From the NCBI GenBank assembly GCA_012841485.1, contig DUUU01000621.1, forward strand, positions 1-6,097: DNA of 6,097 nucleotides, given 5' to 3'. Below the pieces are notes generated by a model, which was given only the letters and a program-made list of their open reading frames with translations, had not been told where the DNA came from and searched no databases. Shown here piece by piece: positions 1-6,097 of the stretch (position 1 is the stretch's first letter; every line of letters begins with the position of its first letter). Origin of the DNA: Armatimonadota bacterium (GTDB lineage Bacteria; Armatimonadota; JAAZEB01). Both the position numbers and the translations under genes were made by a program.

Positions 1-1
1 A

Positions 2-304
2 ACCGGCCCGGCGACCGTCGTCGAGGCGGTGGGCCAGGGCAACCGGGTGGCGCTCTTCGTCGATGCCTACCTGCAGGGAAAAGAGCCCGCGCCGGACGAG
101 GTGTGGTCCGACTACCGCGTTCTCGACCTGACCTATGAGATGGAGGCGTACGCGGCGGTGCCGCGGGCGAAGGCGGGTGAACTGCCACCGGAAGCGCGGG
201 CGCGTAGCTTCCTGGAGGTCGAGCAGGCGCTCTCCGAAGAGGCAGCACGCCAGGAGGCCCGGCGCTGCCTGCGCTGCGATCTGGAGCGGAGGGATGGCGA
301 ATGA
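2..304 (+). CDS. C-terminal end of a GltD/NfnB/SfrB-like FAD-NAD(P)H oxidoreductase (5'-partial)
   Basis: The reading frame is open from base 2 and gives 100 residues before TGA at 302-304; the true start lies outside the window. The segment TGPATVVEAVGQGNRVA followed by VDAYLQGKEP matches the end of the second nucleotide-binding fold of GltD-type flavoproteins (glutamate synthase small subunit, NfnB, SfrB), where G-P-x-x-V-x-E-A-(x)3-G-x-R packs against the FAD and a xYLxG helix follows. The tail ends in EARRCLRCDLE, a Cys-x-x-Cys ending that I associate with SfrB-like and NuoF-GltD fusion proteins. The stop overlaps the next start as ATGA, so translation is probably coupled to the HoxU-like gene. 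Inferred role: the pyridine-nucleotide flavin module of the hydrogenase, either as a separate subunit or as the C-terminal domain of a NuoF/HoxF fusion. The NuoF part, if any, is not visible. An internal GTG at 29 is not the real start because the family homology extends upstream of it. Confidence 0.75.
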   Translation, partial: TGPATVVEAVGQGNRVALFVDAYLQGKEPAPDEVWSDYRVLDLTYEMEAYAAVPRAKAGELPPEARARSFLEVEQALSEEAARQEARRCLRCDLERRDGE

Positions 305-2076
305 GCGAGATCACTCTCACGATCAACGGCAAGGAGGCGAAGGGCCAGCAGGGCGATACGATCCTCGCCGCGTGCGAGCGCGCCGGGATCGCTCTCCCCA
401 CGCTGTGCCACCTGAAGGGCGTGCATGATATCGGCACCTGCCGCATGTGCATCGTCGAGCTGGCTGGGGGCCGCATCACCACCGCGTGCACCACCCCCGT
501 CGAGGAGGGCATGACGGTCACCACCGATTCGGATCGCCTCACCGCGCTCCGCCGCTCCACCCTCGAGCTGCTCTTCGCCGAGCGCAACCACTACTGCATG
601 TTCTGCGCGGCGAGCGGCGACTGCGAGCTGCAGGCCCTCGCTTACCGCCTCGGCATGGATCACGTGCGTTACCCCGGCCTCTATCCCCGGGTGGAGACCG
701 ACACTTCTCACGAGCACAAGGTGTTCGATCAGAACCGGTGCATCCTCTGCCGGCGGTGCCTCCGCGCCTGCAATGAACTCGTCGCCAACCACACTCTGGG
801 CATCCGGGATCGCGGCATCCACTCGATGCTCTCCATCGATGGCGGCGAGCCGTTTGCAGACTCCACATGCGCCTCCTGCGGGACGTGCGTCCAGGTCTGC
901 CCCACGGGCGCGCTTTTCGATAGGCGCTCGGTCTTTCGCGGTCGGAAAGAGGAATGCACCCTGGTGAAATCCACCTGCCCGGAATGCAGCCTCGGCTGTC
1001 CGGTCGAGCTGGTGGCGCGTTCGGGCCAGGTGCTGCGGGTGGACGCCGACCTATCGGCCGAGAACGGCACGGGGCTCCTCTGCAAGAAGGGCCGCTATGA
1101 ATCGCTGGGCGACGCGCGCGAGCGCGTGCGAACGCCACTGGCGCGCAAGGAAGGCGTTCTGCAGCCCGTCTCCTGGGACGAGGCGATCTCCACGGCCCGG
1201 GAAGGTCTGGCCATGGCCCGCCACGCCCACGGGGCCTCTTCGGTGATCGGCGTCGCCAGCGCGCGCCTGAGCACCGAGGCACTGGCTGCCCTCCGTTCCT
1301 ACGTCGAGACCGCGCTTGTCCCCACGAACGCGGTCGCGCTTGGCGCTCAGAGCCTCTTCGACCGCACACCCGATGCCACGACGAGCGATCTTCTGGCGGC
1401 GGATCTGATCCTTCTCGCCGGTGAGGATGCCTGCGCGTCCCATGAGGTGGTGGGGTTCCTCGTGAACCGGGCGGTGGAACAGAATGGCACGGCGCTCGTC
1501 CTGATCGGCTCGGCAGCGAGGCGGCTGGTTCGCCGCGCCCGGGTGCATCTGCCAGCCGATGGCGCGGCGATCCCGGAGGCGTTGCGCAGCCTGGGCCAGG
1601 TGGGAAACCCGGTGGCGCCGCTTCTGGCAGCAGCCAAACGCCCCCTCTTCATCCTATGCCAACCCGCGGGCGAGATTGCCTTCGAGGGGGCCGTGCCCGG
1701 CGCGGAGGCAGGCTGGCCACGCCTGCTGCGGCTAGGCGAGAAGGCGAACAGCCGAGGCGCGGCAGCAGCCGGTCTCTCAGCCAACGGTATCGACCGGCAG
1801 GCGGCGAAGGCGATCCTCTGCCTGGCCGGCGATGATGCCGACCTCACCTCAGAGGCCCTGGACCATCCTGACGGCCAGCCCTTCCTGGTGGTCCACGCCG
1901 CCTACCGCACGCCGCTGACGGAGAGGGCGGACGTGGTCCTGCCGGCCCCGCTCTGGATCGAGAAGAGCGGCACCATGGTCAACGCGCAGGGACAGGAGGT
2001 GCATCTCCGCGCGGCCGTAGAGCCGCCGCCCGGCGTGCGTGATGAGAGCGAGGTGTTGATGGCGTTATCCTCGTGA
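301..2076 (+). CDS. hoxU: HoxU/NuoG-like iron-sulfur subunit of NAD(P)-linked [NiFe] hydrogenase, with shortened molybdopterin-oxidoreductase-like region
   Basis: Electron-transfer subunit (591 aa) expected to carry electrons between the hydrogenase dimer and the flavin module. The ATG at 301 is preceded by GGAGGG at 288-293. Domains in order: a ferredoxin-type [2Fe-2S] fold (residues about 3-80; Cys36, 47, 50, 63); a NuoG/HoxU cluster with His97-x-Cys99-x2-Cys102-x5-Cys108 (HoxU-type H-x-C spacing); two [4Fe-4S] sites (Cys147/150/153 with Cys200, and Cys157 with Cys190/193/196); and a molybdopterin-family cluster site Cys226-x2-Cys229-x3-Cys233...Cys261-K-K-G-R. Residues about 280-591 resemble the NuoG/formate dehydrogenase alpha core: PVSWDEAI at 289-296, and ADVVLPAP with E-K-S-G-T-M-V-N at 543-561. 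The C-terminal dinucleotide-binding domain is missing, and no Cys lies where a formate dehydrogenase has its catalytic (Se)Cys, so Mo/W catalysis is unlikely. Classical HoxU is only about 235 residues; NuoG is about 780-900. Calling it hoxU rests on HoxY and HoxH directly downstream. Confidence 0.92.
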   Translation: MSEITLTINGKEAKGQQGDTILAACERAGIALPTLCHLKGVHDIGTCRMCIVELAGGRITTACTTPVEEGMTVTTDSDRLTALRRSTLELLFAERNHYCMFCAASGDCELQALAYRLGMDHVRYPGLYPRVETDTSHEHKVFDQNRCILCRRCLRACNELVANHTLGIRDRGIHSMLSIDGGEPFADSTCASCGTCVQVCPTGALFDRRSVFRGRKEECTLVKSTCPECSLGCPVELVARSGQVLRVDADLSAENGTGLLCKKGRYESLGDARERVRTPLARKEGVLQPVSWDEAISTAREGLAMARHAHGASSVIGVASARLSTEALAALRSYVETALVPTNAVALGAQSLFDRTPDATTSDLLAADLILLAGEDACASHEVVGFLVNRAVEQNGTALVLIGSAARRLVRRARVHLPADGAAIPEALRSLGQVGNPVAPLLAAAKRPLFILCQPAGEIAFEGAVPGAEAGWPRLLRLGEKANSRGAAAAGLSANGIDRQAAKAILCLAGDDADLTSEALDHPDGQPFLVVHAAYRTPLTERADVVLPAPLWIEKSGTMVNAQGQEVHLRAAVEPPPGVRDESEVLMALSS

Positions 2077-2112
2077 TGTGGGAGACGAGGCACGAGATAG
2101 GGGGGAGATAGC

Positions 2113-2649
2113 ATGGCGAAGGTGAAGATCGCGACAGACTGGCTGGCAGGGTGCGCCGGCTGTCACATGTCGCTGCTCGATCTTGATGAAGAGTTGGTAA
2201 CCCTCCTGGGCGAGGTCGAGCTCACATCCAGCCCGATCACGGACCTGAAGCACCCTCCCGAGGTAACGGTTGGCATCGTCGAGGGCGCGGTGGCAAACAC
2301 CGCCAACATCGACACGCTCAAGGAGATGCGCGAGAAATGTCAGATCCTGCTGGCACTTGGCGACTGCGCCTGTTTCGGCGGAATCCCGACGATGCGCAAC
2401 CTCTCTGGCACGGAGGAGGCGCTGAAGAGAGCGTACGTCGAAACCCCTAGCACGGTGCATGGTGAAGTGCCCTCCGATCCGGAGCTGTGCCAGCTCCTGG
2501 ATCGCACCAGGGCCTGCAACGAGGTGGTGAAGGTGGATGCCTACCTTCCAGGCTGCCCTCCTTCCGCGCAAGCGATCGGTTGGGCGATCAAGGAGCTCCT
2601 GGAGGGCCGGCTCCCCGTGCCCGTGGGAGAGAATCTGCGCTACGACTGA
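2113..2649 (+). CDS. hoxY: [NiFe] hydrogenase small subunit HoxY
   Basis: Small subunit (178 aa) that holds the proximal [4Fe-4S] cluster next to the Ni-Fe site and passes electrons to the HoxU-like protein; cytoplasmic. Visible ligands: Cys14 and Cys17 in [17 protein letters not shown], Cys85 in [11 protein letters not shown], and Cys148 in [10 protein letters not shown]. There is also the E-G-x-V segment at residues 57-60 (EGAV) seen in group 3 small subunits. The protein stops soon after the fourth ligand, so it has neither the medial/distal cluster domain of membrane-bound uptake hydrogenases nor a Tat signal peptide. This is the expected size class for HoxY (about 180-210 aa). The start is supported by GGGGGAG at 2101-2107, five bases before ATG. 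It lies 36 bases after the HoxU-like stop, in the same operon. Extra cysteines at 76 and 87 are not part of the usual ligand set; Cys87 is two residues from ligand Cys85. Confidence 0.97.
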   Translation: MAKVKIATDWLAGCAGCHMSLLDLDEELVTLLGEVELTSSPITDLKHPPEVTVGIVEGAVANTANIDTLKEMREKCQILLALGDCACFGGIPTMRNLSGTEEALKRAYVETPSTVHGEVPSDPELCQLLDRTRACNEVVKVDAYLPGCPPSAQAIGWAIKELLEGRLPVPVGENLRYD

Positions 2650-2673
2650 GCGAGGTGCGGGACGCGAGAGGGA

Positions 2674-2727
2674 TCCCCGGCCGCATCCCGGGAGGCGCCA
2701 GCCGCCCCCCACGGGGGCTGCCGGGGG
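2674..2727 (+). other. GC-rich intercistronic RNA fold between hoxY and hoxH
   Basis: Bases 2674-2681 (TCCCCGGC) can pair with 2720-2727 (GCCGGGGG): seven Watson-Crick pairs plus one wobble. They enclose a tight hairpin of 2704-2709 (GCCCCC) with 2713-2718 (GGGGGC) over a 3-base loop, and the short palindromes CCCGGG and GGCGCC. No U-tract follows, so it is not a standard intrinsic terminator. It could stabilise or process the mRNA between the two hydrogenase subunit genes, but in such GC-rich DNA some pairing is expected by chance. Confidence 0.4.
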
Positions 2728-2730
2728 AAG

Positions 2731-2790
2731 ATGCTCTCTCCTCCTATCGCCCATCGCCCTCTCGCGCCCTATCTCTGGAGGGAAGAGCAT
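2731..2790 (+). promoter_or_regulatory. Predicted hairpin burying the hoxH Shine-Dalgarno and start codon
   Basis: The left arm 2731-2744 (ATGCTCTCTCCTCC) is complementary to the right arm 2777-2790 (GGAGGGAAGAGCAT). There are 12 Watson-Crick pairs, one U-G wobble (2739/2782) and one C-A mismatch (2738/2783), over a 32-base loop. The right arm contains the whole hoxH Shine-Dalgarno (GGAGGG, 2777-2782) and the first two bases of its ATG, so the folded mRNA should block initiation. The left arm is 82 bases past the hoxY stop, too far for ribosomes ending hoxY to melt it directly. This is seen by eye and not folded by program; pyrimidine-rich tracts readily pair with Shine-Dalgarno sites by chance. 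Confidence 0.45.
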
Positions 2791-4219
2791 GGCAAGCACC
2801 ATCACCATCGAACCGGTCACGCGCATCGAGGGCCACGCCAAAGTGACCATCCACCTCGATGACGCGGGCAAGGTCACCGAGGCTCGGATGCACGTCAATG
2901 AGTTCCGGGGCTTCGAGAAGTTTTGCGAAGGGCGCATGTTCTTCGAGATGCCCCAGATCACGCAGCGCATCTGCGGAATCTGCCCAATCAGTCACCATCT
3001 GGCCTCGGCCAAGGCGTGCGACGCAATCGTGGGCCAGGCGTTGCCCCGGCCGGCACGGCTCATACGCGAGCTGATGCACATGGGGCAGTTCATCCAATCG
3101 CACGCGCTCCACCTTTTCCACCTCGCCTCGCCGGATCTGCTCCTTGGCTTCGACGCCGACCCCGCGACGCGCAACGTGGTGGGAGTGATCGAAGCGGTTC
3201 CGGATCTGGCGCTCAAGGGCATCGGCCTGCGCAAATTCGGGCAGGAGGTGATCCGCAAGATCGGCGGCAAGCGGATCCATCCCTACGACGCTGCCACGCC
3301 CAACAGCGTCAACAAGGGCCTGGATCCGGCGGACCGCGACGAGCTATGCGCAAAGATCGATGGCGTCGTGGAAGGAATGCGCGAGGCTGTCGCCGTTGTC
3401 AAAGGCTACGCCGAGGTGAACGCCGAGCAGATGGAGAGCTTCGCCGCGTTCCCCTCTGGGTACGCCGGCCTGGTAGGGGATCAGGGGCAACTGGAGCTGT
3501 ACGAGGGCCGCATCCGCATGGTCGACTCGCAGCTTCGGCCCTGGGAGCCGGACTACGACCCGGCGAACTACCTGAACTACATCGCCGAGAAGACGGTGCC
3601 CTGGTCCTACCTCAAATTCCCCTACTACCGAAAGCTCGGTTTTCCGGCGGGCGCCTATCGCGTCGGCCCGCTTGCCCGCCTCAACCTGTGCAGCGGCATC
3701 TCGACGCCATCGGCACGGGATGAGTGGCAGAGCTTCAAGGCTCTGGGTGGCGGGGGCGCGGTGGAAGGCTCCCTCTTCTACCACCTCGCCCGCGCGATTG
3801 AGGGCCTCCATGCCGCCGAGCGCGCCCGGGAACTCCTCGCCGATGATGACATTACCGCCACCGAGACGCTTGCCATCGGACCGGTGAGAAACCGCGAGGG
3901 CGTGGGAGTCGTCGAGGCGCCGCGCGGCACGCTGATCCACCACTACCAGGTGGATGACACGGGCCGGCTGGAGAGCGTGAACCTGATCGTCTCCACCGGG
4001 CACAACAACTGGGCGATGAACCGCGCCGTGAGCGAGGTGGCCCGGGCCTATGTGGATGGGAAGAAGCTGACCGAGGGGATGCTCAACCGCGTGGAGGCGG
4101 CGATCCGATGCTACGATCCCTGCCTCTCCTGCTCCACCCATGCCCTGGGTCAGATGCCGCTGGCGGTGGAGCTGATCGACGCCAGTGGAAAAGTGCTCGG
4201 CCGCGTAGCGAGGAGATAG
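2789..4219 (+). CDS. hoxH: [NiFe] hydrogenase large subunit HoxH (group 3d type)
   Basis: Catalytic subunit (476 aa) for reversible H2 oxidation coupled to NAD(P)+ in the cytoplasm. The N-terminal signature is [11 protein letters not shown]. The first Ni-binding motif is [11 protein letters not shown] (Cys62, Cys65, His69); the C-terminal one is DPCLSCSTH (Cys445, Cys448, His451). Segments such as NEFRGFEKF, the [11 protein letters not shown] stretch and THALGQMPL closely follow the NAD-reducing HoxH of Ralstonia/Cupriavidus as I remember it, which supports group 3d over the F420- or heterodisulfide-linked group 3 types. The 25 residues after His451 are the usual extension removed by a maturation protease (HoxW type) once Ni is inserted; no such protease is in the window. 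The start at 2789 is chosen for GGAGGG at 2777-2782 and because the family N-terminus begins here. The same frame stays open upstream to 2537, but that part overlaps hoxY and is not HoxH-like. The 139-base gap to hoxY is unusually long for this operon. Confidence 0.98.
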   Translation: MASTITIEPVTRIEGHAKVTIHLDDAGKVTEARMHVNEFRGFEKFCEGRMFFEMPQITQRICGICPISHHLASAKACDAIVGQALPRPARLIRELMHMGQFIQSHALHLFHLASPDLLLGFDADPATRNVVGVIEAVPDLALKGIGLRKFGQEVIRKIGGKRIHPYDAATPNSVNKGLDPADRDELCAKIDGVVEGMREAVAVVKGYAEVNAEQMESFAAFPSGYAGLVGDQGQLELYEGRIRMVDSQLRPWEPDYDPANYLNYIAEKTVPWSYLKFPYYRKLGFPAGAYRVGPLARLNLCSGISTPSARDEWQSFKALGGGGAVEGSLFYHLARAIEGLHAAERARELLADDDITATETLAIGPVRNREGVGVVEAPRGTLIHHYQVDDTGRLESVNLIVSTGHNNWAMNRAVSEVARAYVDGKKLTEGMLNRVEAAIRCYDPCLSCSTHALGQMPLAVELIDASGKVLGRVARR

Positions 4220-4227
4220 GCAGAAGC

Positions 4228-4278
4228 CCGGCGCTCCATAGGGCGCCGCTGGCCAGGGAGCGCCGGCGGCGCCCTATG
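4228..4278 (+). terminator. Stem-loop element with two alternative stems after hoxH (probable transcription end)
   Basis: Stem B pairs 4237-4249 (CATAGGGCGCCGC) with 4266-4278 (GCGGCGCCCTATG), 13 perfect bp. It extends inward by a U-G wobble (4250/4265) and GGC/GCC to about 17 bp with an 8-base loop. Stem A pairs 4228-4237 (CCGGCGCTCC) with 4257-4266 (GGAGCGCCGG), 10 perfect bp, and crosses stem B, so only one can form as a full hairpin. It starts 8 bases after the hoxH stop and ends 35 bases before the convergent gene's stop, the place for a terminator. The wobble favours RNA from the plus strand. No U-tract follows on either strand, so it may act as a U-less or Rho-assisted end, or as a 3' mRNA stabiliser. 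Confidence 0.55.
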
Positions 4279-4313
4279 CCCGGCCAGCACCGCCCGCGCC
4301 CCCCGCCTCGCGG

Positions 4314-5756
4314 CTAAGTCGTCTCGGCCAGATCCTTCTCGGCCTGCGCCACATATTCGGGCGTCAGAATCTCCTCCATCACCTGCCGCGCGCTGAGATG
4401 CTCCTTCACCAGCAGGCCGCTGTCACCCAAAGTGACGATCGGCGGCTCCACATCGTGGTAGAAACCCGCCGTCGACAGGAGCGCGTTGCACAGACAGACG
4501 CGGTCGTCCAGCTCCGCGGGGTCGCCCCCCAGGCTGAGGAACCGCTTCTCTGGCATCGCCGGGCAGATGTAGCTCTCTTTGACGGTGCCATCCGGCTGCT
4601 CTCGGAACACTGAGCGTGCCAGGTGCAGGCGACTGCACACCCGCGGCCGGGCGGCGTAAACGCGGGGATCGCTGAGCGTTCCGGGCACGGAGACGCGCTT
4701 GAAGGGATAGCCGGTCGGCGAGAGGCGGAGGTCGGTGACCACTTCCGATTCGCCGCGGCGGTTGGCTTCGATGACGGCATCGCGAAGATCCGGGCGCATG
4801 CCGGAGTCGCTACAGAGCGCGAAGCGCGAGCCTACCTGAATCCCATAGGCGCCGCGCTCCAGCCAGTGGAGGTAGTCGCTGCGCGAGCCCCCACCGGGAA
4901 ACTCGCCGGCGACGTAGATCGGAAGGCCCAGTCCAAGCACCTTATCAAAGTAGGAATCGAGGTCATCGGTCTCTGTAAACGCCACCTTGTTGCGCGGCGG
5001 CGCGTTGTGTCCTCCGGCCGCGTGGTTCTCGAGGACGAAGGCGAAAGGCCGCGCGCCCTCGTAGCGCTTCGCCCATGTGTCCATGATGCGCTTGCAGAAG
5101 GCGTAGTTCGAGACGATGGGCAGCATCTTCGGGGGTTCCATGCGCGCCAACACCGGCGCCGGGTCATCCTCGGTGATGCTCAGCTGCGTATGCGTGTCCG
5201 TGCCGGTGAGCGGCGCATACGAGAGGTCCTTCCCCGCACGGATGTTGGCCACGATTCCAGGAAGCTCCATCGGCACGCCGGCACCGCACACGAGTGCGTC
5301 GACGCCGGCCAGCATCGAGCCGTAGATCGTCGGCAGCACGCTCAAGGCGCACTTCCACATCACGTTGATGCCCACCTTGCCGCGATGGCCCTTCTTCGCC
5401 ATCGCCACCTCGACATAGGCGCTGATCGTGGTCAACCGCTTTGCCAGGCCGCCCAACCGCGGCTCGGGGTGATCCACCGGCACGGCCGAGCGGTGCTTCG
5501 ATCCGCCTGGCGCAAAGGCAAGGAGCTCTTCGACATAGCGCGCGAAGGGGAAGGTGCGCGCAGCCGCAATCGCTTCGGTGGCGCCGGCACGCACCTGCTC
5601 GACCACTACGTGGCGCAGGCCCGCGCCCGATACCACACCGAGAGCACCCAGGCGCGAGGTGATATTGGCCAGTCGGGCGCTGGAGATATGGATCCCCATT
5701 CCCGCCTGGATCAGGCGCGGCATCCCATCGATCAGCCGCGTGGAGGGATTGCTCAA
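4314..5756 (-). CDS. Nitronate monooxygenase / 2-nitropropane dioxygenase-family FMN oxidoreductase (long form)
   Basis: FMN-dependent TIM-barrel enzyme (480 aa from the TTG start) of the nitronate monooxygenase/FabK/PfaD superfamily (COG2070 type); true substrate unknown. The barrel opens with LIQAGMGIHISSARLA (residues 15-30). KVGINVMWKC lies at 127-136 and LVCGAGVPMELPG at 155-167. The conserved HAAGGHNAPP carries His250, the position of the catalytic/flavin-contacting His in this family. The phosphate-binding half is YVAGEFPGGGSRSDY followed by GAYGIQVGSRFAL (281-314). The C-terminal region (about 400-480) contains SYICPAM, a VCLCNALL cysteine pair and EPPIVTLGDSG. I associate these with longer family members of about 460-540 aa, not with the roughly 330-aa bacterial enzymes. 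The frame is open further to a GTG at 5879, but those 41 residues are basic, unlike the family, and lack a Shine-Dalgarno; TTG at 5756 has one. It is convergent with hoxH, so it is not in the hydrogenase operon. Confidence 0.87.
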   Translation of the reverse strand: MSNPSTRLIDGMPRLIQAGMGIHISSARLANITSRLGALGVVSGAGLRHVVVEQVRAGATEAIAAARTFPFARYVEELLAFAPGGSKHRSAVPVDHPEPRLGGLAKRLTTISAYVEVAMAKKGHRGKVGINVMWKCALSVLPTIYGSMLAGVDALVCGAGVPMELPGIVANIRAGKDLSYAPLTGTDTHTQLSITEDDPAPVLARMEPPKMLPIVSNYAFCKRIMDTWAKRYEGARPFAFVLENHAAGGHNAPPRNKVAFTETDDLDSYFDKVLGLGLPIYVAGEFPGGGSRSDYLHWLERGAYGIQVGSRFALCSDSGMRPDLRDAVIEANRRGESEVVTDLRLSPTGYPFKRVSVPGTLSDPRVYAARPRVCSRLHLARSVFREQPDGTVKESYICPAMPEKRFLSLGGDPAELDDRVCLCNALLSTAGFYHDVEPPIVTLGDSGLLVKEHLSARQVMEEILTPEYVAQAEKDLAETT

Positions 5757-5762
5757 CTTCGT

Positions 5763-5767
5763 CTCCC
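5763..5767 (-). promoter_or_regulatory. Shine-Dalgarno that selects a TTG start for the nitronate monooxygenase-family gene
   Basis: Read on the minus strand, GGGAG lies six bases before TTG (5756-5754), with AGGAAGAC just upstream. No comparable site precedes the alternative GTG (5879) or ATG (5867). Starting here leaves about 18 residues before the GMG motif, the usual spacing in the family. Confidence 0.65.
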
Positions 5768-5983
5768 GTCTTCCTAGCCCGGCAGGGAACTTCGCACACC
5801 AGCGTGTTCCAGCACCAGCGCGTCGGATACAGCGTGATCGCTCGCCAGGCCAGTGGGGGTTGCCCATAGAATCGCGCACAGGAGAGGCACGCCATCGGAT
5901 GAAGGCGCACCCCCGGCTGTCTCGCCCTCTCCGGTAGTTCGGCGGCTCCTCCAGGATGCCCTGCTAAGCAGACGAATGAGGGG

Positions 5984-6022
5984 AAAACGGGCGGACCACC
6001 TCCTCTGCCAGGCGGCCCGCCC
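5984..6022 (-). terminator. Rho-independent terminator of the minus-strand gene at the right edge
   Basis: On the minus strand GGGCGGGCCGCC (6022-6011) pairs with GGTGGTCCGCCC (6000-5989) over a 10-base loop: 12 pairs including two G-U wobbles. It is followed one base later by TTTT (5987-5984). On the plus strand the two wobble positions become A-C mismatches, which fixes the orientation as minus. It lies 23 bases after the stop at 6046, as expected for a terminator of the partial gene there, and insulates the nitronate monooxygenase-family gene from it. Confidence 0.75.
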
Positions 6023-6045
6023 TCATCACGCGAAAGCCATGCCGA

Positions 6046-6097
6046 CTAGGCATCGCTTTTCGGGGGCAGCGTGTCAAGGTACTCGCCGATGGCGCGC
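6046..6097 (-). CDS. C-terminal tail of an unidentified protein (5'-partial)
   Basis: Read leftward from the edge, the frame gives RAIGEYLDTLPPKSDA and then TAG (6048-6046). Only 16 codons are visible, so the protein cannot be named. The sequence looks like a normal hydrophilic C-terminus after a short amphipathic helix. The main support is a well-formed intrinsic terminator in the same orientation 23 bases past the stop. The start and most of the gene lie outside the window. Confidence 0.45.
   Translation of the reverse strand, partial: RAIGEYLDTLPPKSDA

Noticed and set aside
2076..2112. Frameshift that removed the C-terminal molybdopterin domain from the HoxU-like gene
   Set aside because: Only 36 bases separate its stop from hoxY, so no remnant of the missing domain is present downstream; the short form looks settled and not freshly broken.
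2537..2788. 84-residue N-terminal extension of HoxH in the same frame
   Set aside because: It overlaps the hoxY coding end, is Arg/Pro-rich, does not resemble any HoxH N-terminus, and a strong Shine-Dalgarno sits before the ATG at 2789.
2065..2970. Minus-strand open frame (301 codons) across hoxY and the start of hoxH
   Set aside because: It lies opposite two genes with full sets of metal-ligand motifs and shows no protein family features of its own.
4623..5777. Long plus-strand open frame (384 codons) opposite the nitronate monooxygenase-family gene
   Set aside because: It is antisense to a gene with clear family motifs, its translation is rich in Arg, His and Ala with no recognisable fold, and long antisense frames are common in GC-rich DNA.
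5797..5820. Direct repeat CACCAGCG twice, 16 bases apart, upstream of the nitronate monooxygenase-family gene
   Set aside because: Two 8-base copies are too weak to claim an operator, and no clear -35/-10 pair could be found beside them on the minus strand.
5757..5879. 41-residue extension of the nitronate monooxygenase-family protein to a GTG at 5879
   Set aside because: No Shine-Dalgarno precedes the GTG or the ATG at 5867, and the extension is basic and unlike the family; the TTG at 5756 has a well-spaced GGGAG.

Overview
The window is GC-rich bacterial DNA (roughly two-thirds G+C). It carries the distal part of an operon for a soluble, cytoplasmic NAD(P)-linked [NiFe] hydrogenase of the bidirectional HoxFUYH type (group 3d by resemblance). 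The host phylum cannot be fixed from this piece. High GC, tight gene packing, strong Shine-Dalgarno sequences and a NuoG-like hydrogenase subunit would fit many environmental lineages.

Left part, plus strand. The window opens inside a gene (to 304) for the C-terminal end of a GltD/NfnB/SfrB-like FAD-NAD(P)H oxidoreductase. It overlaps by 4 bases (ATGA) a 591-residue HoxU/NuoG-like iron-sulfur protein (301-2076). After 36 bases comes the hydrogenase small subunit HoxY (2113-2649), and after an unusually long 139-base gap the large subunit HoxH (2789-4219). The inferred electron path is: Ni-Fe site in HoxH, proximal [4Fe-4S] in HoxY, the [2Fe-2S]/[4Fe-4S] chain of the HoxU-like protein, then flavin subunits encoded at the left edge or further upstream. 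The architecture differs from textbook Hox in two ways. The HoxU-like protein carries about 350 extra residues of a shortened molybdopterin-oxidoreductase/NuoG-type region. The gene directly before it ends in a GltD-like pyridine-nucleotide module.

Non-coding structure. The hoxY-hoxH gap holds a GC-rich fold and then an inverted repeat that would bury both the Shine-Dalgarno and the start codon of hoxH. Downstream of hoxH, between convergent genes, lies a compact element with two mutually exclusive perfect stems (10 and 13 bp), probably a transcription end signal.

Right part, minus strand. A 480-residue nitronate monooxygenase/2-nitropropane dioxygenase-family flavoprotein (4314-5756) faces the hydrogenase operon and most likely starts at a TTG. 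The 289 bases upstream of it (5757-6045) hold no convincing gene. They contain a good intrinsic terminator (5984-6022) for a minus-strand gene, of which only the last 16 codons are visible (6046-6097). No hydrogenase maturation gene (hoxW, hyp) is in the window.
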